DNA of 64,000 nt, from the NCBI GenBank assembly GCA_017467905.1, contig JAFUKD010000021.1:1-64000 (forward strand). Reading direction: 5' to 3'. Under the pieces are notes generated by a model. That model worked only from the letters and a program-made list of their open reading frames with translations, ran no database searches and was not told where the DNA came from. Made by a program: the position numbers and the translations under genes. Numbering within the stretch: the first letter of the stretch is position 1; each line of letters opens with the position of its first letter. Shown one piece after another: positions 24,515-32,745 of the stretch. This DNA comes from Phascolarctobacterium sp. (GTDB taxonomy: Bacteria > Bacillota > Negativicutes > Acidaminococcales > Acidaminococcaceae).

Positions 24515-27241
24515 ATGAGTGAGATTATTTGCGAAAAATGCGGCAAGAAGCCTGCAAGAGTACATGTTGTTGCCCTGATGGGCGAAAAGAAGGTTGACCA
24601 ATGGCTGTGCGAGGACTGCGCTAAAGAATTTATGCCCTTTGCCGGCGGAGAGCTTCCTTTTACTCCGGAAGCAGCCAAAAGCTTTTTTGAGGATATGCTT
24701 AAAATTAGCCAAGCGCCTGAGCCTGAGGTATCCAAGGATGGCTTTTCCACAAGAGCTTCCAAAATTATTAGCGGTGCCATTGGGAAAGCAGTGGATATGG
24801 GCAGCGAGCGCATGGGAACGGAGCATTTGCTGTGGAGCATGCTCTCTATGGAAAACAACCTTGCCAAAAAAATTATTACCGGCTTTGGGGTGAAGGTGGA
24901 TACTTTATTGCAAGAGCTGGATGGCTGGATGGATAAAGGTGTAAAAAAGGAAGGCAATGTTTTTGTGCCCTATAGCCCCATGGCTACCAAGGTTTTGGAA
25001 AAGGCAGGAGAAGCTGCCAAAGAAATTGGACAGGGCTTTGTAGGAAGCCAGCAAATTTTGCTTGGCCTTTTAGCAGCCGGTGAAGGAATTGCCTGCAAGG
25101 TGCTGAACAAATTTGGCGTTACCTATGAAAATGTGGCAGAGGTAATCCGACAGATAGATGAACATCGCAAGGCGCTTTCCGGTAAAGGCCCCCGCGCTAA
25201 GAGCGGCGAAAAGAATAAGGATGTTCTGGAAGTGTTGAGCGGTTTTGGACGCAACCTTAACGAGGCAGCACGTCTTGGCAAGAGCGATCCGGTTATTGGA
25301 CGTGAGGAGGAAGTTGAACGCCTCATTCAAATTTTGTGCCGTCGTACCAAGAATAATCCGGTAATCATCGGTGAAGCTGGGGTAGGCAAGACTGCCATTG
25401 CGGAAGCCTTGGCGCAAAAGATTGTGAAGGGCGAAGTGCCCGACTTCCTGGAAAATAAAATTGTTTTCTCTTTGGAATTGGGTATGCTGGTAGCTGGTGC
25501 CAAATACCGTGGCGAATTTGAAGACCGCTTGAAGGAAATTTTGGAGCTTATCCGCAAGGACCAACGGATTATCCTCTTTGTGGATGAGCTGCACACCATT
25601 ATTGGTGCCGGCAGTGCGGAAGGCAGTATAGATGCTGCCAATATTGTGAAGCCTGCCCTTGCCCGCGGTGAGCTGCAGGTGATTGGCGCAACCACTATTA
25701 CGGAATATCGCAAGCATATTGAGAAGGATGCTGCCTTAGAGCGTCGCTTCCAGCCTGTGCTGGTTAACGTGCCCAATGCAGAAGCCAGTGAAAAAATGCT
25801 CCTTGGCTTGCGGAAGCGTTACGAAAAATTCCATGGCTTGAAGATTGAAGAAGCTGCCATCAAGGCGGCAGTAGAGCTTTCTGATAGATATATTACCGAT
25901 AGAAATTTGCCTGACAAGGCGATAGACTTAATGGACGAGGCTTGCGCCCGCCTGCGTATTAAAACCTATAAACGTTCCTTGCCTGCTCGCAAGCTGCAGG
26001 AAGAATTGGAATATGTGCAGCTGGAAAAGGAAGAAGCTGTAGAAGAACAAAAATACGAGCTGGCTGCGGAGCTGCGTGATAAGGAAAACAGCTTACAGGA
26101 AAAATTGGCGGCTGCTTTGGTAGAAGCAAGCGGAGATTATTCTGTAACTGAAGAGGACGTAGCAGAAGTTGTAGCGTCCTGGACTGGTATTCCTGTGCAG
26201 AAGCTTACGGAAGGCGAAAGCAACAGGTTGCTAAAACTGGAGTCGAAGCTGCACAAGCGCATCATTGGTCAGGATGCAGCAGTTGTAGCGGTGAGCAAGG
26301 CAATCCGCCGTGCCCGCGCAGGCTTTAAGGATAAGAACAGACCTGTTGGCAGCTTCCTCTTCCTTGGGCCAACCGGTGTGGGCAAAACAGAACTGGCGAA
26401 AGCCTTGGCAGAGGATTTGTTCGGTGACGAGCGCGCCATGCTCCGCTTCGACATGAGCGAGTATATGGAAAAGCACACTACCGCACGCCTTTTGGGTGCG
26501 CCTCCGGGTTATGTTGGCTACGAAGAAGGTGGTCAGCTGACGGACGCAGTGCGCCGTAAGCCTTACTGCGTAGTGCTGCTTGACGAAATTGAAAAGGCAC
26601 ATCCTGATGTGTTCAACGTGCTGCTGCAGATTATGGAAGATGGGCGCCTGACTGACGGTCAGGGTAGAACCGTTGACTTCCGTAACGCGGTAATCATTAT
26701 GACCAGCAACGCAGGTGCCCAAAAATTAAGTATGACAAGGCCTTTGGGCTTTGCTTCCGATAGCGCCAGCGAATTGAAGAACCGCAAGGAGCAGGTGCTT
26801 GCTGAAATTAAGCACATCTTCCGTCCGGAATTTTTGAACCGCGTGGATGAGATTTTAGTATTCGACCCCTTAGGTGCAAAAGAGCTGGAGCAAATTGCTG
26901 ACAATATGCTGGCAGAGCTGAACCAGCGTATGCAAGCCAATGGTTTGGAAATTGAATTGGTACCTTCTGCCAAAGAGCTGCTGCTTGCGGAAGGCAGTGA
27001 CAGCAAGTACGGAGCGAGACCTTTGCGTCGAGCACTGCGCAAGCTGATTGAGGACCCCGTAAGCGATTTATTCTTGGCTGGCAAGTTTACTAAGGGCGAT
27101 AAGATTATTGCAGAGCTTGGCAAGGACAAGGAGCTGCAATTTCATAAGGCTGTGGAAGCAGAGCACTTCATCATCGAATTGCCTGTGAATTTTGCAGAGC
27201 CTGCCTATACGGTAAAGGGAGATGCTCATGGCGAAGACTAA
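24515..27241 (+). CDS. clpC: ClpC ATPase with N-terminal McsA-like zinc finger
   Basis: AAA+ unfoldase (908 aa) that feeds substrates to ClpP. Residues 1-50 form an unusual four-cysteine zinc finger (Cys6, Cys9, Cys32, Cys35; [24 protein letters not shown]) resembling the first zinc finger of McsA. A Clp_N double domain spans about 70-210. D1 has GEAGVGKT at about 285; the middle domain carries a UVR-like [20 protein letters not shown] (about 500-525); D2 has [14 protein letters not shown] at about 617. It appears translationally coupled to ctsR and overlaps radA by 14 bases. The start at 24515 lies a few bases after AGGGGTGA. Fusion of the zinc finger may replace the missing McsA adaptor. 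Confidence 0.95.
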   Translation: MSEIICEKCGKKPARVHVVALMGEKKVDQWLCEDCAKEFMPFAGGELPFTPEAAKSFFEDMLKISQAPEPEVSKDGFSTRASKIISGAIGKAVDMGSERMGTEHLLWSMLSMENNLAKKIITGFGVKVDTLLQELDGWMDKGVKKEGNVFVPYSPMATKVLEKAGEAAKEIGQGFVGSQQILLGLLAAGEGIACKVLNKFGVTYENVAEVIRQIDEHRKALSGKGPRAKSGEKNKDVLEVLSGFGRNLNEAARLGKSDPVIGREEEVERLIQILCRRTKNNPVIIGEAGVGKTAIAEALAQKIVKGEVPDFLENKIVFSLELGMLVAGAKYRGEFEDRLKEILELIRKDQRIILFVDELHTIIGAGSAEGSIDAANIVKPALARGELQVIGATTITEYRKHIEKDAALERRFQPVLVNVPNAEASEKMLLGLRKRYEKFHGLKIEEAAIKAAVELSDRYITDRNLPDKAIDLMDEACARLRIKTYKRSLPARKLQEELEYVQLEKEEAVEEQKYELAAELRDKENSLQEKLAAALVEASGDYSVTEEDVAEVVASWTGIPVQKLTEGESNRLLKLESKLHKRIIGQDAAVVAVSKAIRRARAGFKDKNRPVGSFLFLGPTGVGKTELAKALAEDLFGDERAMLRFDMSEYMEKHTTARLLGAPPGYVGYEEGGQLTDAVRRKPYCVVLLDEIEKAHPDVFNVLLQIMEDGRLTDGQGRTVDFRNAVIIMTSNAGAQKLSMTRPLGFASDSASELKNRKEQVLAEIKHIFRPEFLNRVDEILVFDPLGAKELEQIADNMLAELNQRMQANGLEIELVPSAKELLLAEGSDSKYGARPLRRALRKLIEDPVSDLFLAGKFTKGDKIIAELGKDKELQFHKAVEAEHFIIELPVNFAEPAYTVKGDAHGED

Positions 27242-28592
27242 GTATCATTTTGTGTGCCAAAGCTGTGGCTACACCACCGGCAAATGGTTGGGACGTTGCC
27301 CTGAATGTGGTGCGTGGGATTCTTTAAGTGAAGAAGCAGAGGTGGCGGCAAAGAGCAGAAGCTTTTTGCCCACCAATGCAGAGAAAATAAAACCAAAGAC
27401 TATTGCCAGCGTTGCCCAAACTAAGGTGGAGCGTTTGGCGACAGGCATCCGCGAGTTCGACAGAGTGCTTGGCGGTGGTGTTGTACCCGGTAGCCTGGTG
27501 TTGTTGGGCGGCACTCCCGGTATTGGCAAATCTACTATTTTGCTGGATGCAGGCCTGCGCTTTGGACAGCAGGGTATCAAGACCCTGTATGTCAGCGGCG
27601 AAGAATCCGAGGAGCAGACAGCAATGCGCGCTGCCCGTTTGGGTGGTGCCAATGATAATCTTTTGATTATGACGGCGACGGACTTGGATGCCATTTTAGT
27701 ACAGGCTCAAAACCTTGCGCCTAAGCTTTTGATAATCGACTCTATCCAGACTATGTACAATCCTGAACTGCAAACTGCGGCAGGCAGCGTGGGGCAGGTG
27801 CGTGAGTGTACAGCTAAGCTTTTACAATTTGCTAAGACTTCGGGCATTGCAGTACTGCTTATCGGTCACGTTACCAAGGACGGCAATATTGCAGGGCCTC
27901 GCTTGTTGGAGCATATGGTTGACGTGGTGCTACAGTTTGAAGGCGACCGCTCCTATTCCTTCCGCGTATTGCGTGCCTTGAAGAACCGCTTTGGCAGCAC
28001 CAATGAAAGTGGAATTTTTTCCATGGAAGCTGGCGGCTTGCAAGAAGTTGCTAACCCCGCAGGCTTGTTCCTTGAAGACAGGGATGGGGAAGCAGCAGGC
28101 AGTGTCATTGGCGCGTGTATGGAAGGCAACCGTCCGATTATGGTAGAGTTCCAAGCTCTTGTGGCGAAGACTCCTTATGGTATGCCCCGCAGGACTGCTG
28201 TTGGCTTTGACTATAACAGGGTGAATATGCTGCTCGCCATTTTGGAAAGACGTATGGGTTTTGACTTTGGTGTGTACGATGCCTACATCAATATTGTTGG
28301 CGGTATGCGCGTTACGGAGCCTGCGGCTGATTTGGCTGTAGCGGTGGCACTGGTTTCTAGTTATCGTAACAAGCCTGTGCCCAAAGGTGTACTTGCTTTT
28401 GGCGAGGTTGGGTTGACTGGCGAGGTACGTCGCGTGAGTGCGCCGGAGCGTCGCATTGCGGACGGTATCAACCTTGGGTTTACCAAGTTTATTGTTCCGG
28501 ACAGCAACATTGCCTTGAAAACTGATGCCAAGGTGCAGATTATAAAAGTAAAAACTTTAGAGCAGGCGTTGAGGGCTATGTTCTACGAATAA
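27228..28592 (+). CDS. radA: DNA repair protein RadA
   Basis: 454-aa RecA-like branch-migration helicase involved in recombination repair. The N-terminal C4 zinc finger (Cys10, Cys13, Cys24, Cys27) is followed by a RecA-type ATPase with Walker A GGTPGIGKST (about 93-102), the RadA-specific KNRFG motif (about 251), and a Lon-protease-like C-terminal domain (FGVYDAYINIVGG onward) that lacks the Lon catalytic role. The second ATG (27228) is preferred because GGGAG is six bases upstream; this gives a 14-base overlap with clpC. ctsR-clpC-radA is a familiar Firmicutes order. Confidence 0.97.
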   Translation: MAKTKYHFVCQSCGYTTGKWLGRCPECGAWDSLSEEAEVAAKSRSFLPTNAEKIKPKTIASVAQTKVERLATGIREFDRVLGGGVVPGSLVLLGGTPGIGKSTILLDAGLRFGQQGIKTLYVSGEESEEQTAMRAARLGGANDNLLIMTATDLDAILVQAQNLAPKLLIIDSIQTMYNPELQTAAGSVGQVRECTAKLLQFAKTSGIAVLLIGHVTKDGNIAGPRLLEHMVDVVLQFEGDRSYSFRVLRALKNRFGSTNESGIFSMEAGGLQEVANPAGLFLEDRDGEAAGSVIGACMEGNRPIMVEFQALVAKTPYGMPRRTAVGFDYNRVNMLLAILERRMGFDFGVYDAYINIVGGMRVTEPAADLAVAVALVSSYRNKPVPKGVLAFGEVGLTGEVRRVSAPERRIADGINLGFTKFIVPDSNIALKTDAKVQIIKVKTLEQALRAMFYE

Positions 28593-28598
28593 AAAATG

Positions 28599-28631
28599 AA
28601 GGAGACTTCCTACAATGGAGGTCTCCTTTTT
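28599..28631 (+). terminator. Terminator after radA
   Basis: AAGGAGACTTCC / GGAGGTCTCCTT with TTTTTG. Confidence 0.9.
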
Positions 28632-28701
28632 GTATAGTGTAAATGGTGTGAATGTATGGGAACTATTGCAGTTCAATAAATATCAAAAGTTTTGTTATGT
28701 G

Positions 28702-29565
28702 TTATCTAAAAAAGTATTTATAGATTTTTTCTCCATTCTTTTTTCCTCTATTATATTCTTTCAAGAGAGCATCTCTAATTTCAATAGAAGAATTAATGGA
28801 GAAAGCAAAAGTTCTAGGATTTTTATGCCAATCATATTTTGCGAGCACTACATAATTTTTATTTTTATATCTTTGATGACTGACAGTTATATAATTTTCG
28901 GGATGGGGGTATATTGTTCCGTAATTTTTGAAAAGTAACCATCCTTGTGATGATGTATTGTTGGTAACCTTGATTTTATCTTTTTTATTAAAAGCTTCAG
29001 CAATACGGTGTGCAATAAATTCAGAAACTGAAACCGGTATTGCAAAATTTCTAGGTTTCCTTCTTTTAAAGATTTTGCTGAGTACAACATAGTGTTTTTT
29101 ATTATAAATCTGATAACTTATACATATCTCTGTGTTGTTGTCAATTTTAACTCTATTAATAGAGCTGACAACTTTCCAACCACTTCGTTGAATAGATATA
29201 TTAGGATATTTTTCAATGGTATCAGATTTTTGTAAAGTTATTGGTGTTTCTGAAGTAATATTAATGTCTATATACTCACTGCTTCCTGTATTTAGGTTAG
29301 CGCTCTCAGAATGATTGTTAGCAACACTACTTGTACCATTTTTGTTTGAAGCATCATCTTCATTAAGCTTTTTGTTAATAAAATCAGAAATGTAATCATC
29401 ATCATCATTGGAATAGTATATATAATCATTTATCCAAAAATCATTTTTGTTATATCCTATTTCTTTAAAACTCTTAAACTTTTGATCTACAATTGCATCA
29501 TCTTCGTCAAAAATATCAGATTCAGTATTAAAAAATATTGTTTCAGGAACTTCTGTAAAACTCAT
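28702..29565 (-). CDS. Unknown protein with tandem duplicated domain
   Basis: 287-aa protein I do not recognise. The first 120 residues are acidic and low-complexity (YYSNDDDDYISDF, many Asn/Ser). Two copies of a roughly 75-residue module follow, about 123-195 and 199-275; matching cores are YNKKHYVVLSKIFKRRKPRNF and YKNKNYVVLAKYDWHKNPRTF, each followed by a helix (FIAHRIAEAFNK, EIRDALLKEYNR). The strand-strand-strand-helix order and basic residues recall AP2-like DNA-binding modules of phage endonucleases, only a guess. It is AT-rich compared with neighbours and last in a minus-strand group of unknown genes. GGAGAG precedes the ATG. Confidence 0.7.
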   Translation of the reverse strand: MSFTEVPETIFFNTESDIFDEDDAIVDQKFKSFKEIGYNKNDFWINDYIYYSNDDDDYISDFINKKLNEDDASNKNGTSSVANNHSESANLNTGSSEYIDINITSETPITLQKSDTIEKYPNISIQRSGWKVVSSINRVKIDNNTEICISYQIYNKKHYVVLSKIFKRRKPRNFAIPVSVSEFIAHRIAEAFNKKDKIKVTNNTSSQGWLLFKNYGTIYPHPENYITVSHQRYKNKNYVVLAKYDWHKNPRTFAFSINSSIEIRDALLKEYNRGKKNGEKIYKYFFR

Positions 29566-29595
29566 AACAATCTCTCCATTTATGCTAAGAATATA

Positions 29596-30003
29596 CTACC
29601 TTTTTACATTCATTTTGTTAGCATGTATTGTAGCAGCTTCCATTAATTTAGGTAGCATTGATGCTATTTCTTTCCATCTATTGTCGGGATGCTTTTCTAA
29701 TAAACTTACAGGTCTTTTTTGAACATCTATTATTTTATCATTACTATCTTTTTGATTACTGCTTATTCCATAGGTATGTGAGTAGTCTAAAATATCAGGA
29801 AGAATTTTAGTAAGCATGCTTATAGGTATGGTAATTACTTGGTTTTTATGGTTGAAATCATCCTCTTTAAAGATTTCGAGGTAATATTCATTCGTTTCTT
29901 TAAGTTGTAAAACACATAGGTCAAAGGCATAGACGTCGTTTCTTATAAATCTTTTGCCTTCTTTAAGTGTATAAATTTGATTATCTATAACTACATTTGC
30001 CAT
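29596..30003 (-). CDS. Unknown 135-aa protein
   Basis: Unrecognised soluble protein. The N-terminus reads as a small beta-rich unit (MANVVIDNQIYTLKEGKRF, then LQLKETNEYYLEIF), followed by helices near the C-terminus (RWKEIASMLPKLMEAATIHA). It has a good ribosome site (GGAGGTAATTAATA before ATG) and is 30 bases upstream of the duplicated-domain gene, so the two are probably cotranscribed. Both are AT-rich. Confidence 0.65.
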   Translation of the reverse strand: MANVVIDNQIYTLKEGKRFIRNDVYAFDLCVLQLKETNEYYLEIFKEDDFNHKNQVITIPISMLTKILPDILDYSHTYGISSNQKDSNDKIIDVQKRPVSLLEKHPDNRWKEIASMLPKLMEAATIHANKMNVKR

Positions 30004-30108
30004 TATTAATTACCTCCAGAAATTTTTGATAATGTAACATATAAAGTGTTGTTTTGTCAAATTCAACGTCAACACAACAAAAAAGTTAGTAGATTGATAA
30101 GTTGCGTC

Positions 30109-30426
30109 CTAATTAAACAACATAAGCAAATAACCTATGCCAACCATTGTCAGTAATCCTAGTAAATATATGATGGCACCAATTAGAATGTATCCAATAA
30201 TACCGAGATAAAAATATGCACCTTCCCACCAATGTTTATTTTTCTTTGAACTAACATTTTTTCTTTTGGAAAATATGATATGGGGTATGTGCTTTATGAA
30301 AGGTATCAATGGTAGGCGTTTAGATTCTTTTCTACAGAATTCTTTATATTCGTAATAGAAAGTAACAACTACTGCTATGATGAACAAAGTAATTACGAAT
30401 ATAACGTAAGGTAAGAAGATATACAT
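30109..30426 (-). CDS. Unknown small membrane protein
   Basis: 105-aa protein with two hydrophobic segments: residues 2-24 (YIFLPYVIFVITLFIIAVVV) and about 72-100 (LGIIGYILIGAIIYLLGLLT). A basic loop between them (RKESKRLPLIPFIKH, SKRKNVSSKKNKHWW) should face the cytoplasm. I start it at 30426 after AAGGAGCTGACACT rather than at 30534, since the longer form would overlap the end of the upstream gene. No family is recognised. It belongs to the same minus-strand island. Confidence 0.65.
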   Translation of the reverse strand: MYIFLPYVIFVITLFIIAVVVTFYYEYKEFCRKESKRLPLIPFIKHIPHIIFSKRKNVSSKKNKHWWEGAYFYLGIIGYILIGAIIYLLGLLTMVGIGYLLMLFN

Positions 30427-30476
30427 AGTGTCAGCTCCTTGTGTAGGTAGAAATATATTTTGTAAGCAAGATATTT

Positions 30477-30968
30477 TTACGCGCTCCAAACTTTTAAATG
30501 GAAGTGTATATTGTTTTCTTCTTTCCATTTCCACAGTTCGTGTGTTAGTTGACTCTGTAGCCAGCGCCTTGCATTATTGTACTGCGTAGGACGATAACAT
30601 AGTTTTCTGTTTGATGCAGGTTTGTTGAATTTTGGGTGTAGCCTGTGACGTTCATACCAAGTTATTATTTTATCGTGTATTATGGTTAACTTCTCGTCTT
30701 CAAATATAGCTAACGGATACAGATTTTCTATATCTTCAATCCTATTTTCAAGTTTTGCATAAAGTAAGTACCATTTAAGCGTCCACTGCCAAGCAAACCA
30801 ATTAGCAGGAATTCTATTACAGTCATCTTTGTTATATATCGGGAAGTAGCCTAAATTTCTATAAGTGGTATACTCATAATTAATATCATTGGTTAGAATC
30901 CAGTTTGTTAGGTCGTTGAAAATTTCATAATACAAATCATCGTATAATTTTAGAATTTTCTTAGTCAT
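30477..30968 (-). CDS. Unknown 163-aa protein
   Basis: Unrecognised soluble protein rich in Trp, Tyr and Asn (NWILTNDINYEYTTY, NWFAWQWTLKWYLLYAKL, ARRWLQSQLTHELWKWKEEN). It looks mostly helical, with no signal peptide. GGAAGGTAG precedes the ATG at 30968. It is the first full-size gene of the four-gene minus-strand island. Just upstream lie a terminator-like hairpin and a short leader-like reading frame with its own promoter, so expression of the group may be attenuated. Confidence 0.6.
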   Translation of the reverse strand: MTKKILKLYDDLYYEIFNDLTNWILTNDINYEYTTYRNLGYFPIYNKDDCNRIPANWFAWQWTLKWYLLYAKLENRIEDIENLYPLAIFEDEKLTIIHDKIITWYERHRLHPKFNKPASNRKLCYRPTQYNNARRWLQSQLTHELWKWKEENNIHFHLKVWSA

Positions 30969-31006
30969 AACTATATCTACCTTCCATCTTCTTCATAATA
31001 AAGCAA

Positions 31007-31042
31007 AAAACTTTGTGTTACGAAACTATAACACAAAGTTTT
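31007..31042 (-). terminator. Perfect 14-bp hairpin, terminator or attenuator
   Basis: AAAACTTTGTGTTA and TAACACAAAGTTTT around an 8-base loop. On the minus strand it is followed by TTTTTTGC, directly after the 21-codon frame and 39 bases before the start of the 30968 gene; it is also T-rich on the plus strand. Confidence 0.75.
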
Positions 31043-31106
31043 ATCGGATTGAGAGCATATTTAATGATTTTAATATAGTGGTTGTCGATGATTTTCTTCG
31101 CCTCAT
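31041..31106 (-). CDS. Candidate 21-aa leader-like small protein
   Basis: A very short frame beginning MRRRKSSTTTILKSLN. Support is contextual: a strong ribosome site AGGAGGTG (31119-31112) six bases or so before the ATG, a promoter TTGACA further upstream, and a stop codon that touches the terminator-like hairpin. The three consecutive Thr codons followed by Ile-Leu recall amino-acid leader peptides of attenuators, but the downstream genes are not recognisable biosynthetic genes. It could equally be a small basic peptide with its own role. Confidence 0.4.
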   Translation of the reverse strand: MRRRKSSTTTILKSLNMLSIR

Positions 31107-31132
31107 GAAAGCACCTCCTGAAATTTTTTCCT

Positions 31133-31162
31133 ACTTTAGCACAACTTTTTGGTGCTTGTCAA
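31133..31162 (-). promoter_or_regulatory. Promoter with palindrome in its spacer
   Basis: Minus strand TTGACA (31162-31157), 18-bp spacer, TAAAGT (31138-31133). The spacer region contains AGCACCAAAAAGTTGTGCT (31159-31141 read on the minus strand), a dyad with AGCAC/GTGCT ends that resembles the 15001 palindrome half-site ACCAAAAAGT. A repressor bound there would block the promoter. Confidence 0.55.
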
Positions 31163-31225
31163 ATTTTTTAGAAAATGTAAAGTAGAATGTCCTAAAATGA
31201 TTTGAATAAACTGGTAATGAAAATA

Positions 31226-31379
31226 AGCAAAAATTCGCTTTCCAAGCAACGATTGTAAAAAATAGCGACGATAAAAGAAAACATCGCGACGTTCCACATC
31301 CTAAGCTGCACGTACAAGATTTTTGTAAGCAATTTGGAAGCGCATATGTGGACAGCGATGTTTTCAACTAAAAGGAGCG
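31226..31379 (-). repeat. Structured hairpin element, copy B
   Basis: Minus-strand relative of the element at 15252-15411. The outer stem is GAAAACATCGC (31365-31355) with GCGATGTTTTC (31287-31277). The blocks CGCTCCTTT, TGTCCACATATGCGCT and GTGCAGCTTAGGATGTG are conserved, as is the downstream TCGTTGCTT. Versus copy A, the outer stem has C-G instead of T-A on both sides. Confidence 0.7.
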
Positions 31380-31535
31380 TATATTTTTTACTGTTGCGGG
31401 AAAGTGATTTTTTGCGTGTAAAATCTGCTTGTTAAAAATATAGAAGTATACTTTATAATGAAGGCATCTTGTAGCAGGATTTACAACTACTTACATATAA
31501 TATAGTAAAGATAACAACAACGCGAGGTGCGACAT

Positions 31536-32726
31536 ATGATTAAGATTGTTTCCAATAAAAGCAATAGACAGGATAAATACCCCATTCAAGATTACGGTGT
31601 GAAGGTGGCGCAGGAGGTTTGCGCCTACCACCAAGGTTATCCGGAATATTCTATGACGCCGCTGGTGAAACTGGATGCCTTGGCGAATGAGCTGGGCGTG
31701 AGCAAGCTGTTGCTCAAAGATGAAAGCAAACGCTTTGGCTTGAACGCCTTTAAGGTGTTGGGTGGAAGCTACTGCATTGGCAAGTACATTGCGGAGAAGC
31801 TTAAATTGCCTGCGGATAAGTTTAATTTTGCAACGCTGGTGAGCGATGAAGTGAAGGGGCAGCTGGGCGAGCTGACCTTCGTAACTGCAACGGACGGCAA
31901 TCATGGTAGGGGCGTAGCTTGGACTGCCAACCGCCTTGGACACAAGAGCGTGGTCTTTATGCCCAAGGGTACTGTCCCCGAACGCTTGGAGAACATCCGT
32001 AAATTGGGAAGTGATGCTTCCATTACGGATATGATTTACGATGATTGCGTGCGTAAGGCGAAGGCTTGCGCTGATGAGTTTGGCTGGGTGGTTACTCAGG
32101 ACACTGCTTGGGAAGGCTACGAGGAAATTCCCAAATGGATTATGCAGGGCTACACCACCATTGCTTACGAAATTTTACAGCAGCTTGATGGCGAAATGCC
32201 TACTCATATTTTCCTGCAAGCGGGTGTTGGCTCTATGGCAGGGGCGATTACCGCTTTTTTTGCAGATTACTACGGTGAGGACTGCCCTGTGATTACCATT
32301 GTGGAGCCTAACGGAGCGGACTGCATTTACCGAACTGCAGAAGCCAACGACGGCAAGCTCCACTTTGTTACGGAGGACCTACATTCCATTATGGCAGGCT
32401 TATGCTGTGGCGAGCCTTGCACCATTGCCTGGGAAATTATGGAAAGCTACGCTAAGCATTTCGTTTCCATGCCTGATTGGGTGGCGGCGAAGGGGATGCG
32501 GGTTTTGGGCAACCCCTTGGGTGCAGATGAACGCGTTGTTTCCGGTGAAAGCGGAGCATCCTGCTTTGGTTTGGTGGTAGAAGCTTTACAAAATCCGGAG
32601 CTTGCTTGGCTTGGAGAGCAGCTTGGTTTGAATGAAGAGTCTAAGATTTTGTGCATCTCTACTGAGGGCGATACTGATAAGAAAAATTACAGAAGCATAG
32701 TGTGGGACGGTGCGTACCATAAATAA
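31536..32726 (+). CDS. dpaL: Diaminopropionate ammonia-lyase
   Basis: PLP enzyme (396 aa) of fold type II that converts 2,3-diaminopropionate to pyruvate and two ammonia, also acting on D-serine in some members. The cofactor lysine is Lys73 in FGLNAFKVLGGSY; TATDGNHGRGVAW is the PLP phosphate/asparagine loop; GSMAGAITAFF (about 235) is the glycine-rich phosphate site. The ATG at 31536 is preferred over the GTG at 31527, which overlaps GAGGTG. The FAH-family gene follows after 19 bases in the same operon. Such lyases feed amino-acid nitrogen and pyruvate to fermentation. Confidence 0.93.
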   Translation: MIKIVSNKSNRQDKYPIQDYGVKVAQEVCAYHQGYPEYSMTPLVKLDALANELGVSKLLLKDESKRFGLNAFKVLGGSYCIGKYIAEKLKLPADKFNFATLVSDEVKGQLGELTFVTATDGNHGRGVAWTANRLGHKSVVFMPKGTVPERLENIRKLGSDASITDMIYDDCVRKAKACADEFGWVVTQDTAWEGYEEIPKWIMQGYTTIAYEILQQLDGEMPTHIFLQAGVGSMAGAITAFFADYYGEDCPVITIVEPNGADCIYRTAEANDGKLHFVTEDLHSIMAGLCCGEPCTIAWEIMESYAKHFVSMPDWVAAKGMRVLGNPLGADERVVSGESGASCFGLVVEALQNPELAWLGEQLGLNEESKILCISTEGDTDKKNYRSIVWDGAYHK

Positions 32727-32745
32727 TGAAGAGAGGTAGAAAAAA

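Larger units (their letters stand above)
30969..31535. other. Intergenic region between the unknown-gene island and dpaL
   Basis: 567 bases without a full-size gene. From left to right: terminator-like hairpin (31007-31042), 21-codon frame, its promoter (31133-31162), structured element copy B (31226-31379), and the divergent 5' region of dpaL, where TATAAT at 31454-31459 may be a -10 element with a weak, widely spaced TTGTTA at 31429. Confidence 0.75.

Noticed and set aside
28702-31106. Prophage or insertion sequence in the AT-rich island
   Set aside because: No integrase, transposase, phage structural gene, att-like direct repeat or terminal inverted repeat pair was found around it.
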